Assembly (NCBI RefSeq): GCF_003956045.1
Contig: NZ_CP026513.1
Coordinates: forward strand, 6,802-45,814
DNA length: 39,013 nt
From: Candidatus Annandia adelgestsuga
Lineage (GTDB): Bacteria; Pseudomonadota; Gammaproteobacteria; Enterobacterales; Enterobacteriaceae_A
Direction of reading: 5' to 3'
In this document: positions 9,528-16,508 of the stretch, piece by piece
Position numbering within the stretch: position 1 is the first letter of the stretch
Layout: the number at the start of each line of letters is the position of its first letter
The notes under the pieces: model-generated
The model's database searches: none
Told to the model about the DNA's origin: nothing
Seen by the model: the letters and a program-made list of their open reading frames with translations, nothing else
Position numbers and translations under genes: made by a program

Positions 9528-9881
9528 ATGAAAAAAAAATTTATATTAAAATTTGAAAAATCTAAAATAAATAAAAAAATACCGTATTTTCGTTCTGGAG
9601 ATATTGTTGAAGTTCAAATTAAAATTAAAGAAAATGAAAATATTAGATTACAATCTTTTGAGGGGATAGTTATTTCAAAAAGAAAAAATGGAATAAATTC
9701 TAATTTTACTGTACGTAAAATTTCTTATAATGAAGGAATAGAAAGAGTTTTTCCAATTTATTCACCTATAATTCATAAAATTATTGTTAAAAAACATAAT
9801 TTATTTAAAAAATCAAAATTATATTATATAAGAAAATCTTTTGGAAAAAATTTAAACTTAAAAAAAAAAAATATATATTAA
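9528..9881 (+). CDS. rplS: 50S ribosomal protein bL19
   Basis: Large-subunit protein at the 30S-50S interface. The 117 residues include FRSGDIVEVQIKIKE, LQSFEGIVISKRKNGINS, NFTVRKISYNEGIERVFPIYSP and the basic C-terminal KSKLYYIRKSFGK, all matching E. coli bL19. It starts only 19 bases after rimM, so the trmD gene that stands here in E. coli has been removed cleanly. Confidence 0.96.
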   Translation: MKKKFILKFEKSKINKKIPYFRSGDIVEVQIKIKENENIRLQSFEGIVISKRKNGINSNFTVRKISYNEGIERVFPIYSPIIHKIIVKKHNLFKKSKLYYIRKSFGKNLNLKKKNIY

Positions 9882-9977
9882 AAATAATTTTTAATATTTA
9901 AAAACTAAAAAAAAATTAATTAAAATTTTATTTTAAAAATTTAATTTTGTAATTAATTTATATAAATAAGAAAAATT

Positions 9978-11021
9978 ATGAAAAAAAATAAAAATTTTAG
10001 AATTTTAAGTCAAAAATCTTTAATTTCTCCTAAAAAATTAAAAAAAATATTTCCATTAAATAAATGTTTAAAAAATCAAGTTAAAAATTCTCGTAAAATT
10101 ATTTCTAATATTATTAAAAAAAAAGATAAAAGATTATTATTAGTATGTGGACCATGTTCTATACATGATATTGAATCTACTTTAGATTATGCTTATAGAT
10201 TAAAATCTATTGCAAAAATATTAGAAGATAAATTATATATTATTATGCGTGTTTATTTTGAAAAACCTAGAACAACTACTGGTTGGAAAGGTTTAATTAA
10301 TGATCCTTATATGGATAATTCTTTTAATATGGGTTCAGGTTTATATATTGCACGTAAATTATTAATTAATTTATTAAGTTTAAATATTCCTTTAGCAACA
10401 GAAGTTTTAGATTTAAATAATCCTCAATATATAGGAGATTTATTTAGTTGGGCAGCTATTGGTGCTAGAACTACAGAATCACAAATACATAGAGAAATTG
10501 CTTCTGGTTTATCAATGCCTGTAGGTTTTAAAAATGGTACTGATGGAAATTTAGAAACAGCAATTAATGCAATATGTGCATCTAAAATACCACATAGATT
10601 TGTTGGTATTAATCAATTAGGTAAAGTTTGTATATTACAAACTAAAGGTAATAAAGATGTTCATATAATTTTACGTGGAGGTAAATTACCTAATTATTAT
10701 AATAATGAAATAATAAAATGTGAAAAACAAATGTTAAAATCAAATTTAATACCATCTTTAGTAATAGATTGTAGTCATGGTAATTCTAATAAAGATTTTA
10801 ATTTACAACCAGAAGTTGCTAAAAATATTATTAAACAAATTAAATATAAAAATAATTCTATTATAGGATTAATGTTAGAAAGTAATATTAATGAAGGACA
10901 ACAAATTTTAACTAAAGACATTAATAAAATTAAATATGGTATTTCTGTAACAGATGCATGTTTAAATTGGAAAACTACTGAAAATTTATTATGTAATATT
11001 TATAAATCATTAATTAATTAA
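9978..11021 (+). CDS. aroF: 3-deoxy-D-arabino-heptulosonate 7-phosphate synthase, AroF type
   Basis: First step of the shikimate pathway: PEP plus erythrose 4-phosphate to DAHP. The 347 residues (E. coli AroF 356) show VCGPCSIHD, MRVYFEKPRTTTGWKGLIND, ATEVLD, GARTTESQIHREIASGLSMP, GFKNGTDGN, PHRFVGINQLG, HIILRGGK, DCSHGNSNKD and the metal-binding ESNINEG, so the active site looks intact. Assignment to the tyrosine-sensitive AroF paralogue rather than AroG or AroH rests on location directly before tyrA, as in E. coli, and on a similar N-terminus (LISPKKLKKIFPL). It lies 28 bases before tyrA and probably shares its transcript. I cannot tell whether tyrosine inhibition survives. Confidence 0.93.
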   Translation: MKKNKNFRILSQKSLISPKKLKKIFPLNKCLKNQVKNSRKIISNIIKKKDKRLLLVCGPCSIHDIESTLDYAYRLKSIAKILEDKLYIIMRVYFEKPRTTTGWKGLINDPYMDNSFNMGSGLYIARKLLINLLSLNIPLATEVLDLNNPQYIGDLFSWAAIGARTTESQIHREIASGLSMPVGFKNGTDGNLETAINAICASKIPHRFVGINQLGKVCILQTKGNKDVHIILRGGKLPNYYNNEIIKCEKQMLKSNLIPSLVIDCSHGNSNKDFNLQPEVAKNIIKQIKYKNNSIIGLMLESNINEGQQILTKDINKIKYGISVTDACLNWKTTENLLCNIYKSLIN

Positions 11022-11049
11022 TTATTTAAAAGGAATAAATTTAATTATT

Positions 11050-12093
11050 ATGGTATCTGAAATTTTATCTTTAAGAAATAAAATAGATATTATAGATAAA
11101 AATATTATAAATTTATTATCTAAAAGATTAAATTTAGTATCTAAAGTTGGTTTAATTAAAAGTAAATATGGAATACCAATACATGTTCCTAAAAGAGAAA
11201 AATCTATTATAAAATCTCGTTTTTTAATTGCTGACAAATTAAAAATTTCTAAAAAATTAATAAAAGATTTAATGTCAAGAATAATGTATGAATCTTATCT
11301 AAAAGAATATTCTCATGGTTTTAAAAAAGTTAATTGTAATATTAAATGTATAATTATTATTAGTGATAATAATTATACTGGTATTTTATTTAAAAAAATG
11401 CTTCAACTTTCAAAATATAATGTTTATCTATTTAAACCTAAAGAAATAAATAAAATAAATATTATTAAATATAAAATAGATATGATTATTATTAGTATAT
11501 CTAATGAATCTTTGAAAAAAATTATGTTATTTATATTAAAATTATCTAAAAATTGTATTTTAGTTAATTTAAATGTAATTTCATATAAATATTTAAAACT
11601 TATTCTTTATATTCATAAAGGACCTGTTTTATTATTACAACCAAAATTTAATTCACAAACTTATAATTTAACTAAAAAAAAAATATATTATTGTAATGGT
11701 AGAAATTTTAAATATTATAAATGGTTTTTAAAACAAATGAAAATTTGGGGATTAAACATTATATGTATAAAAAATTTAAATTTTAATAATGACGAAATTT
11801 TTATTAATTTTTTAAAAATTTTTATTAATTTTTTATATGGATTAAATAAAATTAAAAAAAAAAATAAATCAAATAATCCACTATTATTTAATAATTTTAA
11901 TTTAAAAGATACAATTTTATTTTTTAAAAATAATCCTAATTTTTATATAGATAATATTATATTTAATAAAAAAAATATAATATTATTTATTGAATCATAT
12001 TGTAATAAATTTAAAAAATTTATTTATTCAATAAAAAATAATCAAAAAATTTTTTTAAAAAAATTTAACAAAATAAATAAATTATTTTTATAA
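11050..12093 (+). CDS. tyrA: TyrA: chorismate mutase domain intact, prephenate dehydrogenase domain apparently inactive
   Basis: The E. coli protein is bifunctional: chorismate mutase (about residues 1-95) and NAD-dependent prephenate dehydrogenase. Numbering matches E. coli to residue 200 without gaps. The mutase domain keeps R9, R26, K37, R49, E50 and S82. In the dehydrogenase domain the glycine-rich GGGG at 105-108 is S-D-N-N, the DLASVK motif at 173-178 is N-V-I-S-like with K178 lost, and catalytic His197 of HPMF is Gln (LQPKF). The histidines around E. coli 245 and 257 and the prephenate-binding arginine region are also replaced. Even so, all 347 codons stay open. The likely role is chorismate mutase feeding prephenate to PheA. 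The stop codon abuts that of convergent pheA, as in E. coli order. Confidence 0.92.
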   Translation: MVSEILSLRNKIDIIDKNIINLLSKRLNLVSKVGLIKSKYGIPIHVPKREKSIIKSRFLIADKLKISKKLIKDLMSRIMYESYLKEYSHGFKKVNCNIKCIIIISDNNYTGILFKKMLQLSKYNVYLFKPKEINKINIIKYKIDMIIISISNESLKKIMLFILKLSKNCILVNLNVISYKYLKLILYIHKGPVLLLQPKFNSQTYNLTKKKIYYCNGRNFKYYKWFLKQMKIWGLNIICIKNLNFNNDEIFINFLKIFINFLYGLNKIKKKNKSNNPLLFNNFNLKDTILFFKNNPNFYIDNIIFNKKNIILFIESYCNKFKKFIYSIKNNQKIFLKKFNKINKLFL

Positions 12094-13086
12094 TAATTTA
12101 AAATTTTTTTTATTTATTTTATAATATCCTATAAATTTTATATAATTAGATTTTTTTTTTATTTTATCTAAAATTTTTTTAAATTTAATAAAATTAAAAT
12201 TGTTTTTAAAGTTTATATATAATACTTCTTGTGATTTAAAATTCTTAAATATTCTATATTCTAATTTATTTATTATAATATTATTTTTATTAAATAATAT
12301 TATAATATTTATAATTTTATTATTATTTTTATTAAAATTAATAATTAAAATTATAAATTTATAATCAAAATTTTTAGTTATCAAATTTTTATTTGATAAT
12401 AAAATAAATTTTGTAATATTATTATAGTTATTAATATTTTTTCTTAATATAAATAAATTATATAATTTTGCTCCATTTTTACTACCTATAGCAGCTACTG
12501 AAAAAGAATTAATTTTTGAAATTATTTTCATAGCTGTAGAAGTACTATTAGTATTTATAAGATTTAATTTAGAAAATTTTTTTATAAAATTACTACATTG
12601 TTGAAATGGTTGTGAATGGCTATATAAAAAAATAATTTTATTAATATTATTTTTTTTTGAAGAAAGTAAACAATGATTTATTTTCATATTAAATTCTTTT
12701 AAAATATATAATTTAGAATTTATTAGTAAATCATATATTTCATATATAGATCCTGAATTAGTATTTTCTATAGGTAGTAAAGCAAAACTTTTATTTATAT
12801 TTTCAGTTTTTATTATAATTTCTTTAAAATTATAACATAATTTTAATACATTATTTTTATATTTATTTTTTATATATTTAATATATGCTATATTTGAATA
12901 AGATCCTTTTGGGCCTAATAAAAAAAAATTTAATATTTTTGATTTATTATATTTTTTTTTGAATTTATTAACTATATTTTTTTTTTTATAATTTTTTTTA
13001 TATTTTTTAAAATAAAAATATAAAATATAAAAAAAATATATAAAATAATATTTAAATTTTTTATATAAAATTTTTAAAAAAAACAT
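12088..13086 (-). CDS. pheA: Prephenate dehydratase PheA lacking its chorismate mutase domain
   Basis: Converts prephenate to phenylpyruvate, the precursor of phenylalanine. The dehydratase domain starts near residue 54 with FFLLGPKGSYS, followed by PIENTNSGSIYEIYDLL, INHCLLSS, YSHSQPFQQC, STSTAM, VAAIGSKNGAKLY and the catalytic TKF (family TRF). The C-terminal ACT domain is present but its phenylalanine-binding motifs are altered: ESRP reads EYRI and GALV is not recognisable. In E. coli about 100 residues of chorismate mutase precede the dehydratase; here there are about 50 residues of Lys, Tyr and Phe with no mutase motif. The true start is uncertain, since no other Met occurs before the dehydratase domain. 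No pheL-like leader peptide or attenuator is visible upstream. Confidence 0.92.
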   Translation of the reverse strand: MFFLKILYKKFKYYFIYFFYILYFYFKKYKKNYKKKNIVNKFKKKYNKSKILNFFLLGPKGSYSNIAYIKYIKNKYKNNVLKLCYNFKEIIIKTENINKSFALLPIENTNSGSIYEIYDLLINSKLYILKEFNMKINHCLLSSKKNNINKIIFLYSHSQPFQQCSNFIKKFSKLNLINTNSTSTAMKIISKINSFSVAAIGSKNGAKLYNLFILRKNINNYNNITKFILLSNKNLITKNFDYKFIILIINFNKNNNKIINIIILFNKNNIIINKLEYRIFKNFKSQEVLYINFKNNFNFIKFKKILDKIKKKSNYIKFIGYYKINKKNFKLL

Positions 13087-13171
13087 AATATTTTAACCTT
13101 ATTTATAAAAAAATATATTACTTTAATATAACTAATATATTATTTTATAATGTAATTATTATATATAAATT

Positions 13172-14127
13172 ATGAAAACAAAAATTATAAAAATAAAATT
13201 ATCTATTTTAAAGATTAAAAAAAGATTAGATTATGTTTTATCAAAAATATTATCAAAATTTTCAAGATCATATATAAAATATTTAATTATTAATAAAAAA
13301 GTTAAACTAAATAATAATATTGTTAATAAACCTAATACTTATGTTTCAAGTTATGATAAAATAAAAATTTTTTTTATTATAATTATAATAAATATTTATT
13401 TCCAGAAAATATAAAATTAAAAATTTTATATAAAGATAAAGATATAATAATAATTGATAAACAAAAAAATTTAGTTGTACATCCAGGTTTTGGTAATTTA
13501 AGTAAAACGATGTTTAATGCTATTTTATATCATTTTCCTGATAACGCTTCTTTAGAAAAAGCTGGTTTAATACATCGATTAGATAAAGATACAACAGGTT
13601 TAATAATAATTGCTAGAAATATGCTTTCTATGTTTTTTTTAAAAAAAGAAATAAAATTTAAAAAAATAATTAAAAAATATGAAGCTATTGTAATAGGAAA
13701 TATAAAAAAAAATAATATTATTAATAAACCTATTTTAAGAGATAAAATTATAAAAAATAAAATGTCAATTAATAAAAATGGAAAAATTGCTATTACAAAA
13801 TATAAAATTTTAGAAAAATTTAATAATTATACTCATATTATAATAAATTTAAAAACCGGTCGTACTCATCAAATACGTATACATATGGCTAGTTGTAATT
13901 ATCCATTATTAGGTGATAAATTATATAACAAAAAAAAAAAAAAATATTATAAAAATATGAAAAAAATATATAAAAAAAAAATTAAAAAAATTATTAATTT
14001 TCCTAGACCAGCTTTACATTCTACTATAATAAAATTTAAACATCCTAATAAAAAAAAAAATATTAAAATAACATCTAAATTACCAAAAGATATGTCTATT
14101 ATAATAAATTTATTAAAAAAAATGTAA
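13172..14127 (+). CDS. rluD: 23S rRNA pseudouridine synthase RluD, split by a frameshift in a T8 tract
   Basis: RluD makes pseudouridines at 1911, 1915 and 1917 in helix 69 of 23S rRNA. The first frame (13172-13414) encodes the S4 RNA-binding domain (RLDYVLSKILSKFSRSYIKYLI, NKPNTYVSSYDKIKI). The rest lies in the frame one base back: LKILYKDKDIIIIDKQKNLVVHPG, catalytic HRLDKDTTGL with the active Asp, KKYEAIVIG, TGRTHQIRIHMA and the C-terminal RPALHST region. The two frames meet at eight Ts (13368-13375) after five As. One extra U in the transcript would restore one continuous protein of the usual length. A second long run, 15 As at 13930-13944, lies further on. Divergent from pheA. Confidence 0.85.
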
Positions 14128-14206
14128 AATATTTTTAAATATATAAAAATTAATAAAACAACAAAATTAAAATTATTATTAATTATATTAATTTTATTAA
14201 TACTTA

Positions 14207-14234
14207 TTGACTATAATATATAATACTATATAAT
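14207..14234 (+). promoter_or_regulatory. sigma70 promoter of tRNA-Glu
   Basis: TTGACT (14207-14212), a 16-base spacer and TATAAT (14229-14234). The predicted start is near 14241, so the transcript leader would contain the hairpin at 14240-14267 before the tRNA. Confidence 0.6.
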
Positions 14235-14239
14235 TATAT

Positions 14240-14267
14240 ATTACTTTAATTTTAATATTAAAGTAAT
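14240..14267. repeat. 11-bp inverted repeat in the tRNA-Glu leader
   Basis: ATTACTTTAAT (14240-14250) and its exact complement (14257-14267) are separated by six bases. It lies between the predicted promoter and the tRNA, where it could fold as a leader hairpin. The pairs are mostly A-T, so chance is possible. Confidence 0.5.
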
Positions 14268-14276
14268 AAATTATTT

Positions 14277-14349
14277 GTCTTCTTCGTCTAGAGGTCTAGG
14301 ACATCGCCCTTTCACGGCGGTAACAGGGGTTCAAATCCCCTAGGAGACA
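14277..14349 (+). tRNA. tRNA-Glu (UUC)
   Basis: Near match to E. coli tRNA-Glu: TTCGTCTAGAGG D-arm, anticodon loop CTTTCAC (UUC), and acceptor GTCTTCT pairing with AGGAGAC with one T-G wobble. CCA is not encoded. In E. coli this tRNA usually sits in rRNA operon spacers; here it stands alone with its own promoter. Confidence 0.95.
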
Positions 14350-14406
14350 AAATATTTATTTTATAAAAAAAATAAAAATTATTGATATGTTATATATTTA
14401 AAATAA

Positions 14407-14757
14407 TGGAGCTGGCGGGATTCGAACCCGCGTCCGAAATATATTACACTAAGGTACTACATATTTAGTTAGTCTTTATTTTTTTTTCTAAATTATAACG
14501 GAACTAACTCGTTATTAATAGAAATATCCTATAATATTTAACAATTTATCATTAGGAAATTAATAAAATGTGATCTCTTATAAAAAAATATTTTTGTTTT
14601 GTAAGAGAACAAAATCAAAAAAAATTATATGAATATTTTAAGCTGCTAAAGCATAGCTATTATTTTTTTCATTTATATTTTTTAGGTTTTTAACGAGGCA
14701 ACCTTCCTCGATATGCACCTTAAGTTTTATAAATTTCGTCAAATCCAAAACAGCCCC
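14407..14757 (-). ncRNA. ssrA: tmRNA (SsrA)
   Basis: Rescues stalled ribosomes and tags the incomplete protein for proteolysis. The tRNA-like ends are clear on the minus strand: a 5' GGGGCTG..TTGGATTTGACG-type start and a 3' GGACGCGGGTTCGAATCCCG T-arm ending CCAGCTCCA. The tag reading frame ends at TAA (14638-14640); the ten codons before it (14641-14670) read EKNNSYALAA, retaining the YALAA degradation signal of the E. coli tag ANDENYALAA. CCA is not encoded. Length is about 351 bases. It lies eight bases downstream of smpB on the same strand, as in E. coli, and converges with tRNA-Glu. Confidence 0.95.
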
Positions 14758-14765
14758 TATTTTTA

Positions 14766-15227
14766 TTAATTTTTATTTATATTTTTTAAATATCTTAATT
14801 TATCTATTTTCCATTTATTTTTTTTTAAAAATTCTCTTTTATCATATTTTTTTTTTCCTTTTACAATTCCTATTTTAATTTTACATAAATGATTTTTCAA
14901 AAATATAGATAAAACTACAGCAGTATAACCTTTAATGTTTATATCACTATTAATTTTTTTTATTTCTTTTTTATTTAATAAAAGTTTATATTTTTTATCA
15001 AAATTATATTTTATATTATTATAAAAATTAGATTGTATATTAAGTCCTTTTAAAAAAATTTCATAATTTTTTATAAATATATAACTGTTATTTAAACTAA
15101 TATTTTTAGATCTAATAGATTTAATTTCCCAACCTTTAAGGATAATTCCTGCATCAAAATAGTAATTTACTATAAAATTATAATTAACATTTTTATTATT
15201 TAAAATATTAATAATATTATTTTTCAT
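14766..15227 (-). CDS. smpB: SsrA-binding protein SmpB
   Basis: Binds tmRNA and brings it to stalled ribosomes. The 153 residues match the family: YYFDAGIILKGWEIKSIRSKN, LNNSYIFI, KLLLNKKEIKKI, GYTAVVLSIFLKNHLCKIKIG and VKGKKKYDKREFLK, with the basic C-terminal tail KIDKLRYLKN used in the decoding centre. The N-terminus lacks the first 15 or so lysine-rich residues of E. coli SmpB. The start ATG lies just outside the palindrome shared with ratB. Confidence 0.95.
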   Translation of the reverse strand: MKNNIINILNNKNVNYNFIVNYYFDAGIILKGWEIKSIRSKNISLNNSYIFIKNYEIFLKGLNIQSNFYNNIKYNFDKKYKLLLNKKEIKKINSDINIKGYTAVVLSIFLKNHLCKIKIGIVKGKKKYDKREFLKKNKWKIDKLRYLKNINKN

Positions 15228-15241
15228 ATAATTAAATTTTA

Positions 15242-15280
15242 ATATATAACATATAATATTAATAATTATATGTTATATAT
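15242..15280. promoter_or_regulatory. 16-bp palindrome, probable divergent promoters for smpB and ratB
   Basis: Arms 15242-15257 and 15265-15280 are perfect complements around a seven-base loop. Each arm carries TGTTATATA reading outward, an extended -10 element (TG, one base, TATATA), so one arm faces smpB on the minus strand and the other faces ratB on the plus strand. Predicted starts would fall about ten bases before each coding region. The promoter function is inferred. Confidence 0.45.
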
Positions 15281-15297
15281 AAATAAAAGATTAATCA

Positions 15298-15591
15298 ATG
15301 TCTTATATATTTATAAAAATAATATATGCTTTATCTAGAAAACAATATATTTTTAATATTAAAACAAAAAATGGAAATAACATAAATTATATACTAAAAA
15401 ATTACAATTTATATAATAAAATACCAAAAATTAAAATTAAAAAAAATAATATAGGAATATATGGAAAAATAGTTAATAAAAATTATATATTAAAAAATGG
15501 AGATCAAATTGAAATATATAGAGATTTATTAAAAGATCCTCGTGAAATTTTAAGAAAAAGAGCAAAATTGTTTAAAAATAAAAAAATATAA
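15298..15591 (+). CDS. ratB: RatB (RnfH family, UPF0125) protein
   Basis: Small beta-grasp protein of the RnfH/UPF0125 family, whose function is poorly known. It was once proposed as the antitoxin of RatA, but that pairing is not established. The 97 residues align with E. coli RatB through YALSRKQYIF, IGIYGKIV, NGDQIEIYRDLLKDPREI and RRKRA-like RKRAKLFK. In E. coli it follows ratA next to smpB; here ratA is gone and ratB stands alone opposite smpB, which suggests a role separate from RatA. Confidence 0.88.
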   Translation: MSYIFIKIIYALSRKQYIFNIKTKNGNNINYILKNYNLYNKIPKIKIKKNNIGIYGKIVNKNYILKNGDQIEIYRDLLKDPREILRKRAKLFKNKKI

Positions 15592-15672
15592 ATAAAAAAT
15601 ATATTAAAAATATAAATAAAAAAATAATTTATTAAAAAAAATTATATAATATTTATTAAATATAGGTATTAA

Positions 15673-16350
15673 ATGCGTCAAATTATATTAGATACAGAAA
15701 CGACAGGAATAAATAAAAATGGTAAATTATATAAAGGACATAGAATAATTGAAATAGGAGCTATAGAAATAATAAATCGTAAAATAACAGGAAATAATTT
15801 TCATACATATATTAATCCTGAAAGAAAAATAGAAATAGAAGCATTTAAAATACATGGTATTTCAAATAGTTTTTTAAAAAATAAACCTTTATTTAAAGAT
15901 ATTTATCATTTATTTTTAAAGTATATTTTAAATTCAGAATTAATAATACATAATGCTATTTTTGATATTCAATTTTTAGAAAACGAATTATATTTATTGT
16001 CTAATAAATATAGAAAAATATCAGATATATGTAATATTATAGATAGTTTAAATATAGCAAGAAAATTATTTCCTGGAAAAAAAAATAATTTAGACATTCT
16101 TTCAAAAAGGTTTAACATTAAAATTAAAAGAAAAAAACATAGCGCTTTAAATGATGCTTTAATTTTATCAAAAATATATTTATATATGACAAGAGGTCAA
16201 ACATCATTAAATTTATTAATAGATAATAAAAAAAAAATGATAATTAACAATAAAAAAAAAATAAATAAATTAAAAATAATATATGCTAATAAACAAGAAA
16301 TTTTACAACATGAAAAATATTTAAAATTAATAAATAAAAAGTTATTATAA
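15673..16350 (+). CDS. dnaQ: DNA polymerase III epsilon subunit (proofreading exonuclease)
   Basis: DEDDh 3'-5' exonuclease that proofreads for DnaE, also encoded in this window. All active-site motifs are present: Exo I DTETTG (7-12), Exo II HNAIFDIQFLE (near 98) and Exo III HSALNDA (near 158). The alpha-binding C-terminus beyond MTRGQTSL is diverged and shorter (225 residues against 243). The proofreading site therefore looks functional despite the biased base composition. Followed by tRNA-Asp, as dnaQ-aspV in E. coli. Confidence 0.95.
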   Translation: MRQIILDTETTGINKNGKLYKGHRIIEIGAIEIINRKITGNNFHTYINPERKIEIEAFKIHGISNSFLKNKPLFKDIYHLFLKYILNSELIIHNAIFDIQFLENELYLLSNKYRKISDICNIIDSLNIARKLFPGKKNNLDILSKRFNIKIKRKKHSALNDALILSKIYLYMTRGQTSLNLLIDNKKKMIINNKKKINKLKIIYANKQEILQHEKYLKLINKKLL

Positions 16351-16377
16351 AAATTATATTAATTAATAAAAAAAATA

Positions 16378-16411
16378 TTGACTTATATATATATTTGTGT
16401 ATATATATAAT
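16378..16411 (+). promoter_or_regulatory. Probable promoter of tRNA-Asp
   Basis: TTGACT (16378-16383) is followed by an alternating TA stretch in which TATATA at 16402-16407 gives an 18-base spacer, or TATAAT at 16406-16411 gives 22. The -10 choice is ambiguous. Confidence 0.45.
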
Positions 16412-16425
16412 ATATATATTATAAT

Positions 16426-16499
16426 GGTGCGGTAGTTCAGTTGGTTAGAATATCGGCTTGTCACGCCGAGGGTCACGGGTTCGAATCCCGTCCGCACCG
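16426..16499 (+). tRNA. tRNA-Asp (GUC)
   Basis: The 74-base cloverleaf has anticodon loop TTGTCAC (GUC), acceptor GGTGCGG paired with CCGCACC, and discriminator G as needed by AspRS. It matches E. coli aspV in sequence and in position after dnaQ. Confidence 0.96.
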
Positions 16500-16508
16500 T
16501 TAATATAA

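Noticed and set aside
11022-11237. Open frame of 71 codons on the minus strand over the start of tyrA
   Set aside because: It lies wholly opposite the conserved chorismate mutase coding region, has no ribosome-binding site and no family resemblance.
12926-13086. Possible membrane segment or targeting signal at the PheA N-terminus (aromatic and Ile-rich stretch near residues 13-26)
   Set aside because: The stretch is low-complexity Tyr/Phe/Ile/Lys expected from A+T-biased decay of a lost domain; PheA is cytosolic and the start is itself uncertain.
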